Assembly: GCA_963618735.1 (NCBI GenBank) | Contig: CAVEUM010000003.1 | Location: 1-64,000 of the forward strand | DNA: 64,000 nucleotides | Reading direction: 5' to 3' | Source: CAKUFA01 sp963618735 | GTDB taxonomy: Bacteria; Bacillota; Clostridia; Christensenellales; Aristaeellaceae | Shown: piece after piece, positions 26,005-34,192 of the stretch | Layout of the letters: each line of letters begins with the position of its first letter | How positions within the stretch are numbered: position 1 is the first letter of the stretch | Notes under the pieces: model-generated | What the model saw: the letters and a program-made list of their open reading frames with translations, nothing else | Database searches by the model: none | What the model was told of the DNA's origin: nothing | Translations under genes and position numbers: made by a program

Positions 26005-26720
26005 AGAATTTCCTCCCTTGTAAGCACAGGGCCATCCTTGCAGATGCGCTTGTTGCCGTATTTCGTTTTACAGGTGCAGCCCATGCAGGCACCGAAGCCG
26101 CAGCCCATGCGTTCCTCAAAGCTGAATTGCCCGGGAACATCTCTGAAATTGTAAACCGCCTTCAGCATAGGTTCAGGGCCGCAGGCACACACGCTGTCGA
26201 AGGTCAAATCCTTCATTGCCTCTGTCACCAGTCCCTGCACGCCTTCACTGCCATCCATGGTGGCGATATGCATGGGAACGCCCAGCTTTTGCAGATCCTC
26301 CTTCAGGAAGATTTCTGCCGCCGTGCCGAAGCCCACTGCCACCTGCGGCTCCTTGCCGGCCTTCTTCAATGCTTCTGCCAGGCCAACCAGCGGAGGCAGA
26401 CCTACGCCGCCGCCAACCAGCAACGGGTGCTGACCGCAAGCGTCCGCGTCAAAGCCGTTGCCCAGGCCCGTCAGCACATCCAGCTCCGTGCCAGCCTCGT
26501 AGTGGGTCATGGCTTCCGTTCCCTGCCCCACCACCTTGTACACCAGGCGAATGTGGGTATCATCCCACTGGCAGACGGAGATGGGCCGTCTCAGATAGAA
26601 ATTCGGCAGTTGCAGCTGAACGAACTGTCCCGGGCGGGTGATGCCGCTGTTTTCCCCCACCAGGGTCATGCTCCACACCCACTTTGTCAGGGCGTGATTG
26701 TCTTCGATGCGAAAGCGCAT
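25998..26720 (-). CDS. pyrK: Dihydroorotate dehydrogenase B, electron-transfer subunit
   Basis: A 240-aa PyrK with a ferredoxin-reductase-like FAD domain (residues about 1-95, RPISVCQWDD), an NAD-binding domain (LLVGGGVGLPPL) and a C-terminal [2Fe-2S] cluster site (MGCGFGACMGCTCK ... ICKDGP). It lets PyrD use NAD+. It overlaps pyrC by 1 nt (TGATG) and pyrD by 7 nt. Confidence 0.96.
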   Translation of the reverse strand: MRFRIEDNHALTKWVWSMTLVGENSGITRPGQFVQLQLPNFYLRRPISVCQWDDTHIRLVYKVVGQGTEAMTHYEAGTELDVLTGLGNGFDADACGQHPLLVGGGVGLPPLVGLAEALKKAGKEPQVAVGFGTAAEIFLKEDLQKLGVPMHIATMDGSEGVQGLVTEAMKDLTFDSVCACGPEPMLKAVYNFRDVPGQFSFEERMGCGFGACMGCTCKTKYGNKRICKDGPVLTREEILW

Positions 26721-27994
26721 CAGTCTTCACCTCCATAAACCAGCTGATCCCCCAGCAGGGTAAATCGGCAGGCCGCGTGCACGTCCCATCCTTCAAAGGG
26801 CGTTGCCTTGCCCATGGACAGGAACTTTTCGGGATTCACCTTTTCCGCCGCGTGCAGGTCGAAGGCAGTGATTTCTGCCTGCTGTCCTTCCTCGATGCCG
26901 CCGCCCAGGCGGAACCGCTGACGGGGTGCGTCTGTCATCATCGTGATGAGCCGCTCCAGGGACATTTTGCCCGTTTCTACCAGATGCGTATACAGCAGCG
27001 GGAACGCCGTTTCAATGCCTACCACACCCATGGCAGAGGAGCGCAGGCCGCGGCTCTTTTCTTCCGCGCTGTGGGGCGCGTGGTCGGTGGCGATCATATC
27101 AATGGTGCCGTCCAGTGCGGCTTCCAGCAATGCTTCCCGGTCTTCTTTATTCCGCAGGGGCGGATTCATCTTGAAGCGGCCTTCATCCTGCAGGTCATCC
27201 TGGCACATAAGCAGATAATGGGGGCCTGTTTCGCAGGTCACGTTCACACCGCGCTTTTTGGCCTCACGAATCAGTGCTACGGATTCCTTGCAGCTTACAT
27301 GGCACACATGATAGCGGCAGCCTGTTTCTTCTGCCAGCTTCAGGTCACGCTCGATGGGCTTCCATTCACTTTCCGACGGGATGCCCGGGATGCCATGCTC
27401 CTCGGCATACTTGCCCGCATGGATGGCGCCGCCCTGGGGAATGTAGCTCATATCCTCGCAATGGGCAGCAATGATGCCGTCCACGGCCTTGCAGCGGCGC
27501 ATTGCTTCCCGCATGGTGTCCTCATCACGAACGCCGCGGCCGTCATCAGAAAAGCCTGCCACATCCTTCACCATGGAAGCCATATCAATGACCTCGCCTA
27601 CGCCCTTTTGTCCCATGGTGATGCATCCGTAGGGCAGCACGCGAATGACCGCATCCCGGCGGATTATCGACAATTCCTCCTCCAGATGCTCCGCCGTATC
27701 CGGCGCAGGATTCAGGTTAGGCATGGCGCACACCACGGTATAGCCGCCGTGCGCCGCTGCCCTGCTGCCCGTGGCAATGGTCTCTTTATAAGAAAATCCC
27801 GGCTCACGCAAATGAACATGAACATCTGCAAAGCCAGGAAAAAGAACAAGCCCTTTACAATTCAAAACACGATCTGCATTTTCTTGAAGGAAATGATCTG
27901 CCGGAATAGAAACACGACCGTCCACAATCAACAGATCCATGAGCGTCAATCGGCCATTCTGCCAAACCCTGCCGCCATGAAGAAGCGTCGTCAT
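26720..27994 (-). CDS. pyrC: Dihydroorotase
   Basis: A 424-aa type I dihydroorotase, forming dihydroorotate from carbamoyl-aspartate. The metal site DVHVHLREPG (about residues 60-69), CHVSCK, and DMIATDHAPHS are present. It is the first gene of the operon pyrC-K-D-F-E-B-I-ASCH. AAAGGAGGGG precedes the ATG, and the promoter is only about 30 nt upstream. The carAB genes are not in the window. Confidence 0.97.
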   Translation of the reverse strand: MTTLLHGGRVWQNGRLTLMDLLIVDGRVSIPADHFLQENADRVLNCKGLVLFPGFADVHVHLREPGFSYKETIATGSRAAAHGGYTVVCAMPNLNPAPDTAEHLEEELSIIRRDAVIRVLPYGCITMGQKGVGEVIDMASMVKDVAGFSDDGRGVRDEDTMREAMRRCKAVDGIIAAHCEDMSYIPQGGAIHAGKYAEEHGIPGIPSESEWKPIERDLKLAEETGCRYHVCHVSCKESVALIREAKKRGVNVTCETGPHYLLMCQDDLQDEGRFKMNPPLRNKEDREALLEAALDGTIDMIATDHAPHSAEEKSRGLRSSAMGVVGIETAFPLLYTHLVETGKMSLERLITMMTDAPRQRFRLGGGIEEGQQAEITAFDLHAAEKVNPEKFLSMGKATPFEGWDVHAACRFTLLGDQLVYGGED

Positions 27995-28023
27995 TCCCGT
28001 CCCCTCCTTTTGCTATCTTGCCC

Positions 28024-28052
28024 ATTATACAGGACAAATGAGCGGATTGCAA
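28024..28052 (-). promoter_or_regulatory. Promoter of the pyrimidine operon
   Basis: TTGCAA (28047-28052), a 17-bp spacer and TATAAT (28024-28029) on the minus strand. The leader to pyrC is only about 20-25 nt, leaving no room for a PyrR attenuator. The first transcribed bases lie in GGGCAAGA. Confidence 0.85.
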
Positions 28053-28061
28053 TCTCTTTTC

Positions 28062-28107
28062 AAAAAAATGTTGCAGAAAAGGTATAAAACTGCCCTTCTG
28101 CAACATT
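28062..28107 (-). terminator. Terminator of the panT-coaX-hom operon
   Basis: Perfect 12-bp arms AATGTTGCAGAA/TTCTGCAACATT (28067-28078, 28096-28107) followed by a run of seven T on the minus strand, 12 nt after the hom stop codon. Confidence 0.92.
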
Positions 28108-28118
28108 CGCTTTCTTTT

Positions 28119-29399
28119 TTATTCTTCCACGCGGATCATATTTTCCAGGGTGCAAATCGACGGATCCAGCTGGCTCAGCGCCTCCTGCATGGCGTGCTCC
28201 TGTGCCTTGTGCGTAATGAAAATCAGCGGCACACGGCCATCTTCTGCCACACCCTTTTGCATCATCGTAGCAATGGACACATTGGCCTTCGCAAAGCAGC
28301 CTGCCACATTGCTCAGCACGCCGGGGGCATCAATGGCCGAAAGGCGCACGAAATACTTCGTGGTCCAGTTGTCGGTGAAGATCATCTCCGGGTTCGGCTC
28401 TGCCGTGTTGGCAAAGGTCGGGTACGTGTAGTGACCGTCAACCGATGCTGCGTGGATGATGTCGCCAACAATCGCGCTGGCTGTGGGCATATCCCCCGCG
28501 CCGCGCCCCTGAAACATCATTTCCTGGCAGGCATGGCCGCAGAGGAACACTGCATTGAAGGATCCATTTACCGAGGACAGCGGATGCTCCTTCGGCAGGA
28601 AGGTTGGATGCACGCGCACCTCCACTTCATCTCCGCGCTTTTTTCCAATGGCAAGGAGCTTCAGCACATAGCCCATTTCCTTGCCGCAGGCGATGTCCAT
28701 GGCCGTAACCTTCGTGATACCTTCCCGATAGACCTTCGGGTAGGTCACCCGAGCATGGAAGGCAAGAGAAGCCATAATGGACAGCTTGTACGCCGCGTCC
28801 ATGCCCTCCACATCGCTGGTGGGGTCAGGCTCTGCCAAACCAAGCTTCTGCGCGTCTGCCAGCACATCCGCGTAGTTTTCTCCGTTTTCCGTCATGCGGG
28901 AAAGGATGTAGTTGGTGGTGCCGTTGATAATACCCATCATGGACTCGATACGGTTGGCCTGCAGGGAATTGTTCAGCGCGCCGATAATCGGAATGGCACC
29001 GCACACGCTGGCCTCATAATACAGCCCCACGTGATGCTTTTCCGCCATAGCCTGAAGCGCATGCCAGTTCAGTGCCAGCGCCACCTTATTGGCCGTCACC
29101 ACCGTTTTGCCATTTTCCAGCGCCTTCAGCATGTACTCCGTCGCCGGATGCTCGCCGCCCATAAATTCAGCCACCAGCGTGATTTCCGAATCCAGCAACA
29201 CGTCATCGGGGTTTGTGGTCAGCAGCTCCTGAGGAACATCGCAGGAGCGCTGTTTGTTCAGCGAGCGCACCAGCACCTTCTTTACCCGAACAGTGAGGTC
29301 ATTCCGATGCTCCAGCTCCTCCTTGAAACCCTGCAGCAGTTTCCATACACCGCCGCCAACATTGCCGCATCCCAAAAAGCCGATCACTAATTCTTTCAC
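28119..29399 (-). CDS. hom: Homoserine dehydrogenase with ACT domain
   Basis: A 426-aa enzyme reducing aspartate semialdehyde to homoserine for threonine and methionine synthesis. It has the N-terminal Rossmann motif IGFLGCGNVGGGVW, the family segment GIINGTTNYILSRM with its catalytic region, and a C-terminal ACT domain (about 350-426, TKYFVRLSAIDAPGVLS) for feedback control. The start is GTG, overlapping the coaX stop as GTGA. Its pairing with pantothenate genes may reflect no more than shared transcription. Confidence 0.95.
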   Translation of the reverse strand: MKELVIGFLGCGNVGGGVWKLLQGFKEELEHRNDLTVRVKKVLVRSLNKQRSCDVPQELLTTNPDDVLLDSEITLVAEFMGGEHPATEYMLKALENGKTVVTANKVALALNWHALQAMAEKHHVGLYYEASVCGAIPIIGALNNSLQANRIESMMGIINGTTNYILSRMTENGENYADVLADAQKLGLAEPDPTSDVEGMDAAYKLSIMASLAFHARVTYPKVYREGITKVTAMDIACGKEMGYVLKLLAIGKKRGDEVEVRVHPTFLPKEHPLSSVNGSFNAVFLCGHACQEMMFQGRGAGDMPTASAIVGDIIHAASVDGHYTYPTFANTAEPNPEMIFTDNWTTKYFVRLSAIDAPGVLSNVAGCFAKANVSIATMMQKGVAEDGRVPLIFITHKAQEHAMQEALSQLDPSICTLENMIRVEE

Positions 29400-30190
29400 T
29401 TTGTTCCATTCCCTTCATGGTTGCGTTCATAAATCAGGCGCAGACCCTTCAGCGTCAGCAGGCCGTCCAGCTTGTCAATGCACTTGGCATCCTCGCTGAA
29501 AAGCACCGCCATGCCGCCCGTTGCTACCACGATGGCCTCGCGCCCCAGCTCCTGCTTCATCTTGCGGACGATATTGCGCACCAGCCCCACGTAACCATAA
29601 TACATGCCCGACTGCAGATTGGTCAGCGTCGTGCGGCCAATCACATGGTCCGGACGGGTCAGCTCAAACCTGGGCAGCTTTGCCGTGCCGGATACCAGTG
29701 CTTCTGATGCCAGCTTCACCCCGGGGCAAATGCATCCGCCGAGGAAGGCGCCGTTTTCATCCAGCACGCCAAAGGTTGTGGCCGAGCCAAAGTCAATAAA
29801 GATGCACGGTCCGCCATAAGCAATGCCATACTCCGTGTAGGCGGCCACCGCGTTGGCAATTCGATCCGAGCCCAGCTCCCGCGGGTTTTCATAGCGGATG
29901 TTGATGCCCGTTTTGATGCCGGGTCCCACGAACATAGGCGTCTGGTGGAAGTAATTTTTGCACATGTGCTCAATGGTGAAGTTGATGGTCGGCACCACGC
30001 TGGAAATCACAATGCCCTCCACCTGATTGGGGTCAACCCCCTCATGCGCGAAGAGATTGCACAGCAAAATGCCGTATTCATCCGATGTGAACTGCTTGTT
30101 GGTGCTCACGCGCCAGTAGTTCACCATCTTCTCACCGTCAAACAATGCGGTCTTGATGTTTGTATTGCCAATATCCATGGTAAAAATCAT
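29396..30190 (-). CDS. coaX: Type III pantothenate kinase
   Basis: A 264-aa CoaX, which phosphorylates pantothenate in the first step of coenzyme A synthesis. It shows the ASKHA phosphate loop MDIGNTNIKTALFD at the N-terminus, the block GSDRIANAVAAY, and IFIDFGSATTFGVLD. CGGAGG precedes the ATG. It overlaps hom and follows the putative pantothenate uptake gene, a sensible pairing. Confidence 0.95.
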   Translation of the reverse strand: MIFTMDIGNTNIKTALFDGEKMVNYWRVSTNKQFTSDEYGILLCNLFAHEGVDPNQVEGIVISSVVPTINFTIEHMCKNYFHQTPMFVGPGIKTGINIRYENPRELGSDRIANAVAAYTEYGIAYGGPCIFIDFGSATTFGVLDENGAFLGGCICPGVKLASEALVSGTAKLPRFELTRPDHVIGRTTLTNLQSGMYYGYVGLVRNIVRKMKQELGREAIVVATGGMAVLFSEDAKCIDKLDGLLTLKGLRLIYERNHEGNGTK

Positions 30191-30208
30191 GGGGATGACC
30201 TCCGAAGA

Positions 30209-30268
30209 TGCCTGAAAATCTCAGGCAAAATGTTTGCCGGAACAGAGCATTTCTGCCTTGCCCGGCAA
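30209..30268 (-). other. Two stem-loops between panT-like gene and coaX
   Basis: TGCCTGA/TCAGGCA (30209-30227) and TTGCCGG/CCGGCAA (30234-30268). Neither has a T-run; they may stabilise or process the message between the two genes. Confidence 0.45.
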
Positions 30269-30279
30269 CGCCATATGAA

Positions 30280-30876
30280 TCACTTCTTGTGACTAACCTT
30301 GCGGATTGCCAGCACAATGGGCGGTACAATAAGTGCCGATGCAACGGCTTCCGCAGGACCCGCACCGACAGCGGTTGCACCAATGGCAGACAGCACCGCA
30401 GCACTGTCAATTCCCAGTGCCATGTAGAACAGGAGCATCATGCCAAGGTACAGCACCGTATTGGTAATGGAGCCCAAGGCGCCGGCAATGGGCATGGATG
30501 CCTTCGGCCACCTGCGGCTCAGCAGTTTATTCATGAAGTAGATGACAGCAGGTGCGCACAGGCGGGGCACAAAGGTCATGATCGCCGTCAGCACAGGGCT
30601 GGCACCCATTAGCGTACCCACCAGCACAGAGGGCTTGATGAGGGCAGACAGGAAGCTTGTCAGTCCAAAGGTCAGACCCAGACCCAAGCCGCTCTTCAGC
30701 CCCATAAACAAGGTTCCGACAGCCACAGGAATCATCAGCAGCGACACATTGCACCAGCCCAGCGGAATCAGCCCCAAAGGTGTCTGTCCCAGCAGGAAAA
30801 TCAGCGCCACGAAAAGCGCCATCAGGCACAACCTGTGTAAATCGGCCTTCTTTGTTCTTTTGGTTGTGTTATCCAT
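30280..30876 (-). CDS. panT: ECF transporter substrate-binding (S) component, probably pantothenate-specific
   Basis: A 198-aa membrane protein with about six spans and features of vitamin ECF S components: the N-terminal RLCLMALFVALIFLLGQTP, IPVAVGTLFMGLKSGLGLG, and GALGSITNTVLYLG. S components bind a vitamin and work with a shared energising module encoded elsewhere. The choice of pantothenate rests on the next gene being coaX; hydroxymethylpyrimidine or another vitamin remains possible. A structured leader RNA precedes it. Confidence 0.75.
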   Translation of the reverse strand: MDNTTKRTKKADLHRLCLMALFVALIFLLGQTPLGLIPLGWCNVSLLMIPVAVGTLFMGLKSGLGLGLTFGLTSFLSALIKPSVLVGTLMGASPVLTAIMTFVPRLCAPAVIYFMNKLLSRRWPKASMPIAGALGSITNTVLYLGMMLLFYMALGIDSAAVLSAIGATAVGAGPAEAVASALIVPPIVLAIRKVSHKK

Positions 30877-30985
30877 GGTTACCTCCGTTCAGGCTCCTTG
30901 CGGATGCCCTACGCATGTTATTCCGCTCAGGGAAATTGCGCCGTCCGGTGCCGAGGCTACCGGCAGCTTCCCACTGCGGTGTGCT
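30877..30985 (-). ncRNA. Structured leader RNA of the panT-like/coaX/hom operon; partly TPP-riboswitch-like
   Basis: The roughly 105-nt leader contains CCCTGAGCGG, AATAAC and GCGTAGGG in the order found in the 3' half of TPP riboswitches (CCTGA, GGATAAT, GCGTAGGGA). The usual CTGAGA sensor sequence of the 5' half is not seen. Predicted helices by eye are CCGGT/ACCGG, GGGAA/TTCCC and GCGGA/TCCGC. CCCT can pair either with GGGA upstream or AGGG downstream, which would allow switching. It may be a degenerate TPP element or a different cis-regulatory RNA. Confidence 0.4.
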
Positions 30986-30986
30986 T

Positions 30987-31015
30987 ATTATACCTTTTCC
31001 AGCCCATGATGTAAA
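30987..31015 (-). promoter_or_regulatory. Promoter of the panT-like/coaX/hom operon
   Basis: TTTACA (31010-31015), a 17-bp spacer and TATAAT (30987-30992) on the minus strand, upstream of the structured leader. Confidence 0.85.
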
Positions 31016-31040
31016 TACTTTTATTGGTTTTGAAGTGCAC

Positions 31041-31072
31041 AAAAACAGGGACTGCAGCATAGCAGTCCCTGT
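31041..31072 (-). terminator. Terminator of lysA
   Basis: Arms ACAGGGACTGC/GCAGTCCCTGT (31045-31055, 31062-31072) followed by TTTTT on the minus strand, 19 nt after the lysA stop codon. Confidence 0.92.
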
Positions 31073-31091
31073 GAAGCATATAGGTTTTGTG

Positions 31092-32354
31092 TTACCGCTT
31101 CACGCCCAGCTTTTCTGCCGCCTCATCCATATCCAGGGTGGCAAAGTAATCCTGCGGCGTTTCCGCGCGGCGAACCATGCGATAGCTGCCGTCCTCGCAG
31201 TAGAGGATTTCAGCAGAGCGCAGGCGGCCGTTATAATTGTATCCCATGGAGAAGCCGTGAGCGCCGCTGTCATGGATGACCACCAGATCGCCATCCTTAA
31301 TTTCAGGAAGGGCGCGATCCACGGCAAACTTGTCGTTATTCTCGCACAGGGAGCCCGTCACATCATACACATGATCGCAGGGTGCATTCCGCTTGCCGCA
31401 CACCGTGATGTGATGATAGGCGCCATACATGGCAGGACGCATCAGGTTTGCCGCGCAGGCGTCCAGACCAATGTAGTGCTTGTAGGTGTCCTTGTGGTGG
31501 GTTGCATGAGCAACCAGCCAGCCATTAGGACCCGTCATCCAGCGTCCCAGCTCCGTCTTGATGGCCACGCCGCCCTCGGGGAAGATTTCCTCGTAGGCCT
31601 TGCGCACGCCCTCACCCACGGCGGCAATATCCGTCTTTTCCTGGTCGGGACGATACGGGATGCCCACGCCGCCGGACAGGTTGGCAAAGGCGAAAGTCAG
31701 GCCTGTTTCCGCCGCCAGATCACGACCGCAGATGAAGAGGATTTTCGCCAGCGTGGGATAATAGGCGTTATCGATGGTATTGGAGGACAGGAAGGCATGC
31801 AGGCCGAATTTCTTTGCGCCCAATGCCTTCAGCTTTTTCAGGCCTTCCTGCAACTGCGCATACGTAAAGCCATACTTGGCATCACCAGGGTTGCCCATGA
31901 TGGTACCGCTGATTTTGAAATCTCCGCCGGGATTATAGCGGCAGCAAATGCACTCGGGAATGCCGCCATGCTTCTCCAGAATTTCAATATGGGTGACATC
32001 GTCCAGGTTCACAAAGGCGCCCAGTGCCCGTGCATGGTCAAATTCTTCATCAGGCATGGCGTTGGCAGAGAACATAATATCACGGCCGCGGAAGCCGCAG
32101 GCATCTGCCAGAATCAGCTCCGTATCGCTGGAGCAGTCCACGCCGCAGCCTTCTTCCTTCAGGATGCGAAGCACAGTGGGATTCGGCAGCGCCTTCACCG
32201 CAAAATATTCCTGAAAATCCTCGCACCAGGAAAAGGCCTTGTTCAGCGCACGGGCATTTTCACGAATGCCGTGCTCATCATAAAGATGGAAGGGCGTAGG
32301 AAACTTTGCCGCCGCGCCCTCGAAAACTTCATCATTCAGGGAAAAATTAGGCAT
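31092..32354 (-). CDS. lysA: Diaminopimelate decarboxylase
   Basis: A 420-aa fold-type III PLP enzyme that makes lysine from meso-diaminopimelate. The PLP lysine is in EYFAVKALPNP, the glycine-rich loop is NLSGGVGIPY, and the dimer-interface Cys is in GSLCENNDKFA. Some segments (LHAFLSSNTIDNAYYP, CRYNPGGDFK) differ from classical LysA, so a related amino-acid decarboxylase cannot be fully excluded. ATG 32354 follows CGGAGATG; an ATG at 32372 overlaps that site. It is a single-gene transcript. Confidence 0.85.
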   Translation of the reverse strand: MPNFSLNDEVFEGAAAKFPTPFHLYDEHGIRENARALNKAFSWCEDFQEYFAVKALPNPTVLRILKEEGCGVDCSSDTELILADACGFRGRDIMFSANAMPDEEFDHARALGAFVNLDDVTHIEILEKHGGIPECICCRYNPGGDFKISGTIMGNPGDAKYGFTYAQLQEGLKKLKALGAKKFGLHAFLSSNTIDNAYYPTLAKILFICGRDLAAETGLTFAFANLSGGVGIPYRPDQEKTDIAAVGEGVRKAYEEIFPEGGVAIKTELGRWMTGPNGWLVAHATHHKDTYKHYIGLDACAANLMRPAMYGAYHHITVCGKRNAPCDHVYDVTGSLCENNDKFAVDRALPEIKDGDLVVIHDSGAHGFSMGYNYNGRLRSAEILYCEDGSYRMVRRAETPQDYFATLDMDEAAEKLGVKR

Positions 32355-32392
32355 AAAAACATCTCCGATCATCAGCTATGAGATCCTGTACC

Positions 32393-32421
32393 ACTTTAGC
32401 ACAAGAAATGTTGCGGCGCAA
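32393..32421 (-). promoter_or_regulatory. Promoter of lysA
   Basis: TTGCGC (32416-32421), a 17-bp spacer and TAAAGT (32393-32398) on the minus strand. Confidence 0.65.
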
Positions 32422-32462
32422 GTATTTTCCGTGTACTTAGTGCGCAGAAACTCTCCCTGCCC

Positions 32463-32491
32463 TTGCCAGTGACGTGGGTTTATGGTACAAT
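32463..32491 (+). promoter_or_regulatory. Promoter of the PPK2 gene
   Basis: TTGCCA (32463-32468), a 17-bp spacer and TACAAT (32486-32491), about 40 nt before the start codon. Confidence 0.8.
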
Positions 32492-32533
32492 ACCAGGCAT
32501 GGAAAGCCATTCCATTTTGAGGAGGACGACGTC

Positions 32534-33397
32534 ATGTCGCTGAAGCCTTTCCGCTTTGACGGAAGCAAGAAGCTCAATCTGAAAGAATTCGATACCACCG
32601 CAGGCGACGCCAAAAAGGAAAAGGCCGCACTCATTGCCAAAACGGAAAAGAACCTTCTGGAAGCGGCGGAATTGCAGGAAAAGCTTTATGCCGCCGGTCA
32701 GGAAGGCCTGGTGATTGCCATTCAGGCACGGGATGCCGCCGGGAAGGACAGCCTGATCAAGCACGTTTTCTCGGGGCTGAATCCTGCCGCGCTGGAAATT
32801 CACGCCTTTAAGTCCCCTAACAAAACGGAACTGGCACATGATTATCTGTGGCGGATCAATCAGGCATTGCCGCCCCGCGGCACCATCGGCGTGTTTAACC
32901 GCTCGCAGTACGAGGACGTGCTGGTGGTTCGTGTTCATCACATGGAGAAGAATTACAAGCTGGCACCCCGCTGCCTGACAGAGGATTTCTTCCCCCGCCG
33001 CTATAAGCAGTTGAAAAATTGGGAACAATATCTGTACGAAAATGGTTATCGCATGGTGAAGATTTTCCTTCACGTAAGCCGCGACGAGCAGAAGAAGCGC
33101 TTTCTGGATCGTCTGGAACGGGATGACAAGCATTGGAAGCTGTCCCTTGCGGATATGGAAGAACGTGACCTTTGGGATGCATACGATGAATCCTTTGAAG
33201 ATGCCATCAATGCCACCGGCACGCCCGAAAGTCCCTGGTATGTCCTTCCTGCAGATAACAAGTGGTACACCCGTTACCTGACCAGTGAGATTCTTCTGCA
33301 AACCCTGCAGGACATGGCGCCTGAATATCCATCCCTGAGTGATGCGGATGCTGCCGCCGTTCCTGCCACGATTGAGAAGCTGAATCGTGAAGAGTAA
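32534..33397 (+). CDS. Polyphosphate:nucleotide phosphotransferase, PPK2 family
   Basis: A 287-aa PPK2, which moves phosphate between polyphosphate and nucleoside mono- or diphosphates. The Walker A loop IQARDAAGKDSLIKH, the lid region FNRSQYEDVLVVRVH, and RDEQKKRFLDRL are present. GAGGAGG lies before ATG 32534. It is the only plus-strand gene between about 20 and 48 kb and has its own promoter and terminator. Whether it uses AMP, ADP or GDP cannot be told from what I can see. Confidence 0.92.
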   Translation: MSLKPFRFDGSKKLNLKEFDTTAGDAKKEKAALIAKTEKNLLEAAELQEKLYAAGQEGLVIAIQARDAAGKDSLIKHVFSGLNPAALEIHAFKSPNKTELAHDYLWRINQALPPRGTIGVFNRSQYEDVLVVRVHHMEKNYKLAPRCLTEDFFPRRYKQLKNWEQYLYENGYRMVKIFLHVSRDEQKKRFLDRLERDDKHWKLSLADMEERDLWDAYDESFEDAINATGTPESPWYVLPADNKWYTRYLTSEILLQTLQDMAPEYPSLSDADAAAVPATIEKLNREE

Positions 33398-33417
33398 ACC
33401 GATTTCAACAGAATAAA

Positions 33418-33458
33418 AGAAGGGGAGCAGTCGCCATTCAGCGGCTTCTCCCCTTTTT
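33418..33458. terminator. Bidirectional terminator between PPK2 and livF
   Basis: AAGGGGAG/CTCCCCTT arms with an internal GCC/GGC extension. TTTTT follows on the plus strand and CTTCTTTTA on the minus strand, so it serves both convergent genes. Confidence 0.85.
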
Positions 33459-33469
33459 GTGTGTCATGA

Positions 33470-34192
33470 TTAGTTGCCCAGGTAAGCCTTCCGCACAGCA
33501 TCGTTGTGCAGCAGCTCATCAGCAGGGCCTTCCATGCTGATGTTGCCGGTTTCCAGCACGTAGGCGCGGTCAGCCACAGACAGTGCCATCTGAGCGTTCT
33601 GCTCCACCAGCAGGATGGTCGTGCCTTCCTTGTGCAGTGCCTTCACAATGTCGAAAATCTGCTCCACCAGGATAGGTGCCAGACCCATGGAAGGCTCATC
33701 CAGCATGAGCAGCTTAGGCTTGCTCATCAGGGCGCGAGCCATGGCAACCATCTGCTGTTCGCCGCCGGAGAGCGTGCCGGCAATCTGCTTTTCGCGTTCC
33801 TTCAGTCGAGGATACAGGGTGTACATCTTTTCGATGGATTCATCAATTTCGCTTGCAGGACGGGTGAAACCGCCCATCTCCAGGTTCTCGCGCACGGTCA
33901 TCTGCTGGAAAATGCGGCGTCCTTCAGGGCACAGTGCAATGCCGCGGGACACGACCTTGTGGCAGGGCATGCTCAGCAGGTTCTGTCCGTCAAAGGTAAT
34001 GGAACCCGTGCGGGGATGGAGCAAGCCTGCAACCGTGTTCAGGGTGGTGGACTTGCCGGCGCCGTTTGCGCCAATCAGCGTCACCACTTCCCCTTCATAC
34101 ACCTCAAAGCTTACGCCCTTAATGGCATGGATGGCGCCATAATACACGTGAATGTCGTCAACCTTCAGCAGGGGCTTACGATTCTCACTCAT
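33470..34192 (-). CDS. livF: Branched-chain amino acid ABC transporter, ATPase
   Basis: A 240-aa ABC ATPase of the LivF type. Walker A is GANGAGKST, the signature is LSGGEQQM, and Walker B is LLMLDEPSMGL. It ends the operon livJ-H-M-G-F and overlaps livG by 1 nt. Confidence 0.95.
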   Translation of the reverse strand: MSENRKPLLKVDDIHVYYGAIHAIKGVSFEVYEGEVVTLIGANGAGKSTTLNTVAGLLHPRTGSITFDGQNLLSMPCHKVVSRGIALCPEGRRIFQQMTVRENLEMGGFTRPASEIDESIEKMYTLYPRLKEREKQIAGTLSGGEQQMVAMARALMSKPKLLMLDEPSMGLAPILVEQIFDIVKALHKEGTTILLVEQNAQMALSVADRAYVLETGNISMEGPADELLHNDAVRKAYLGN

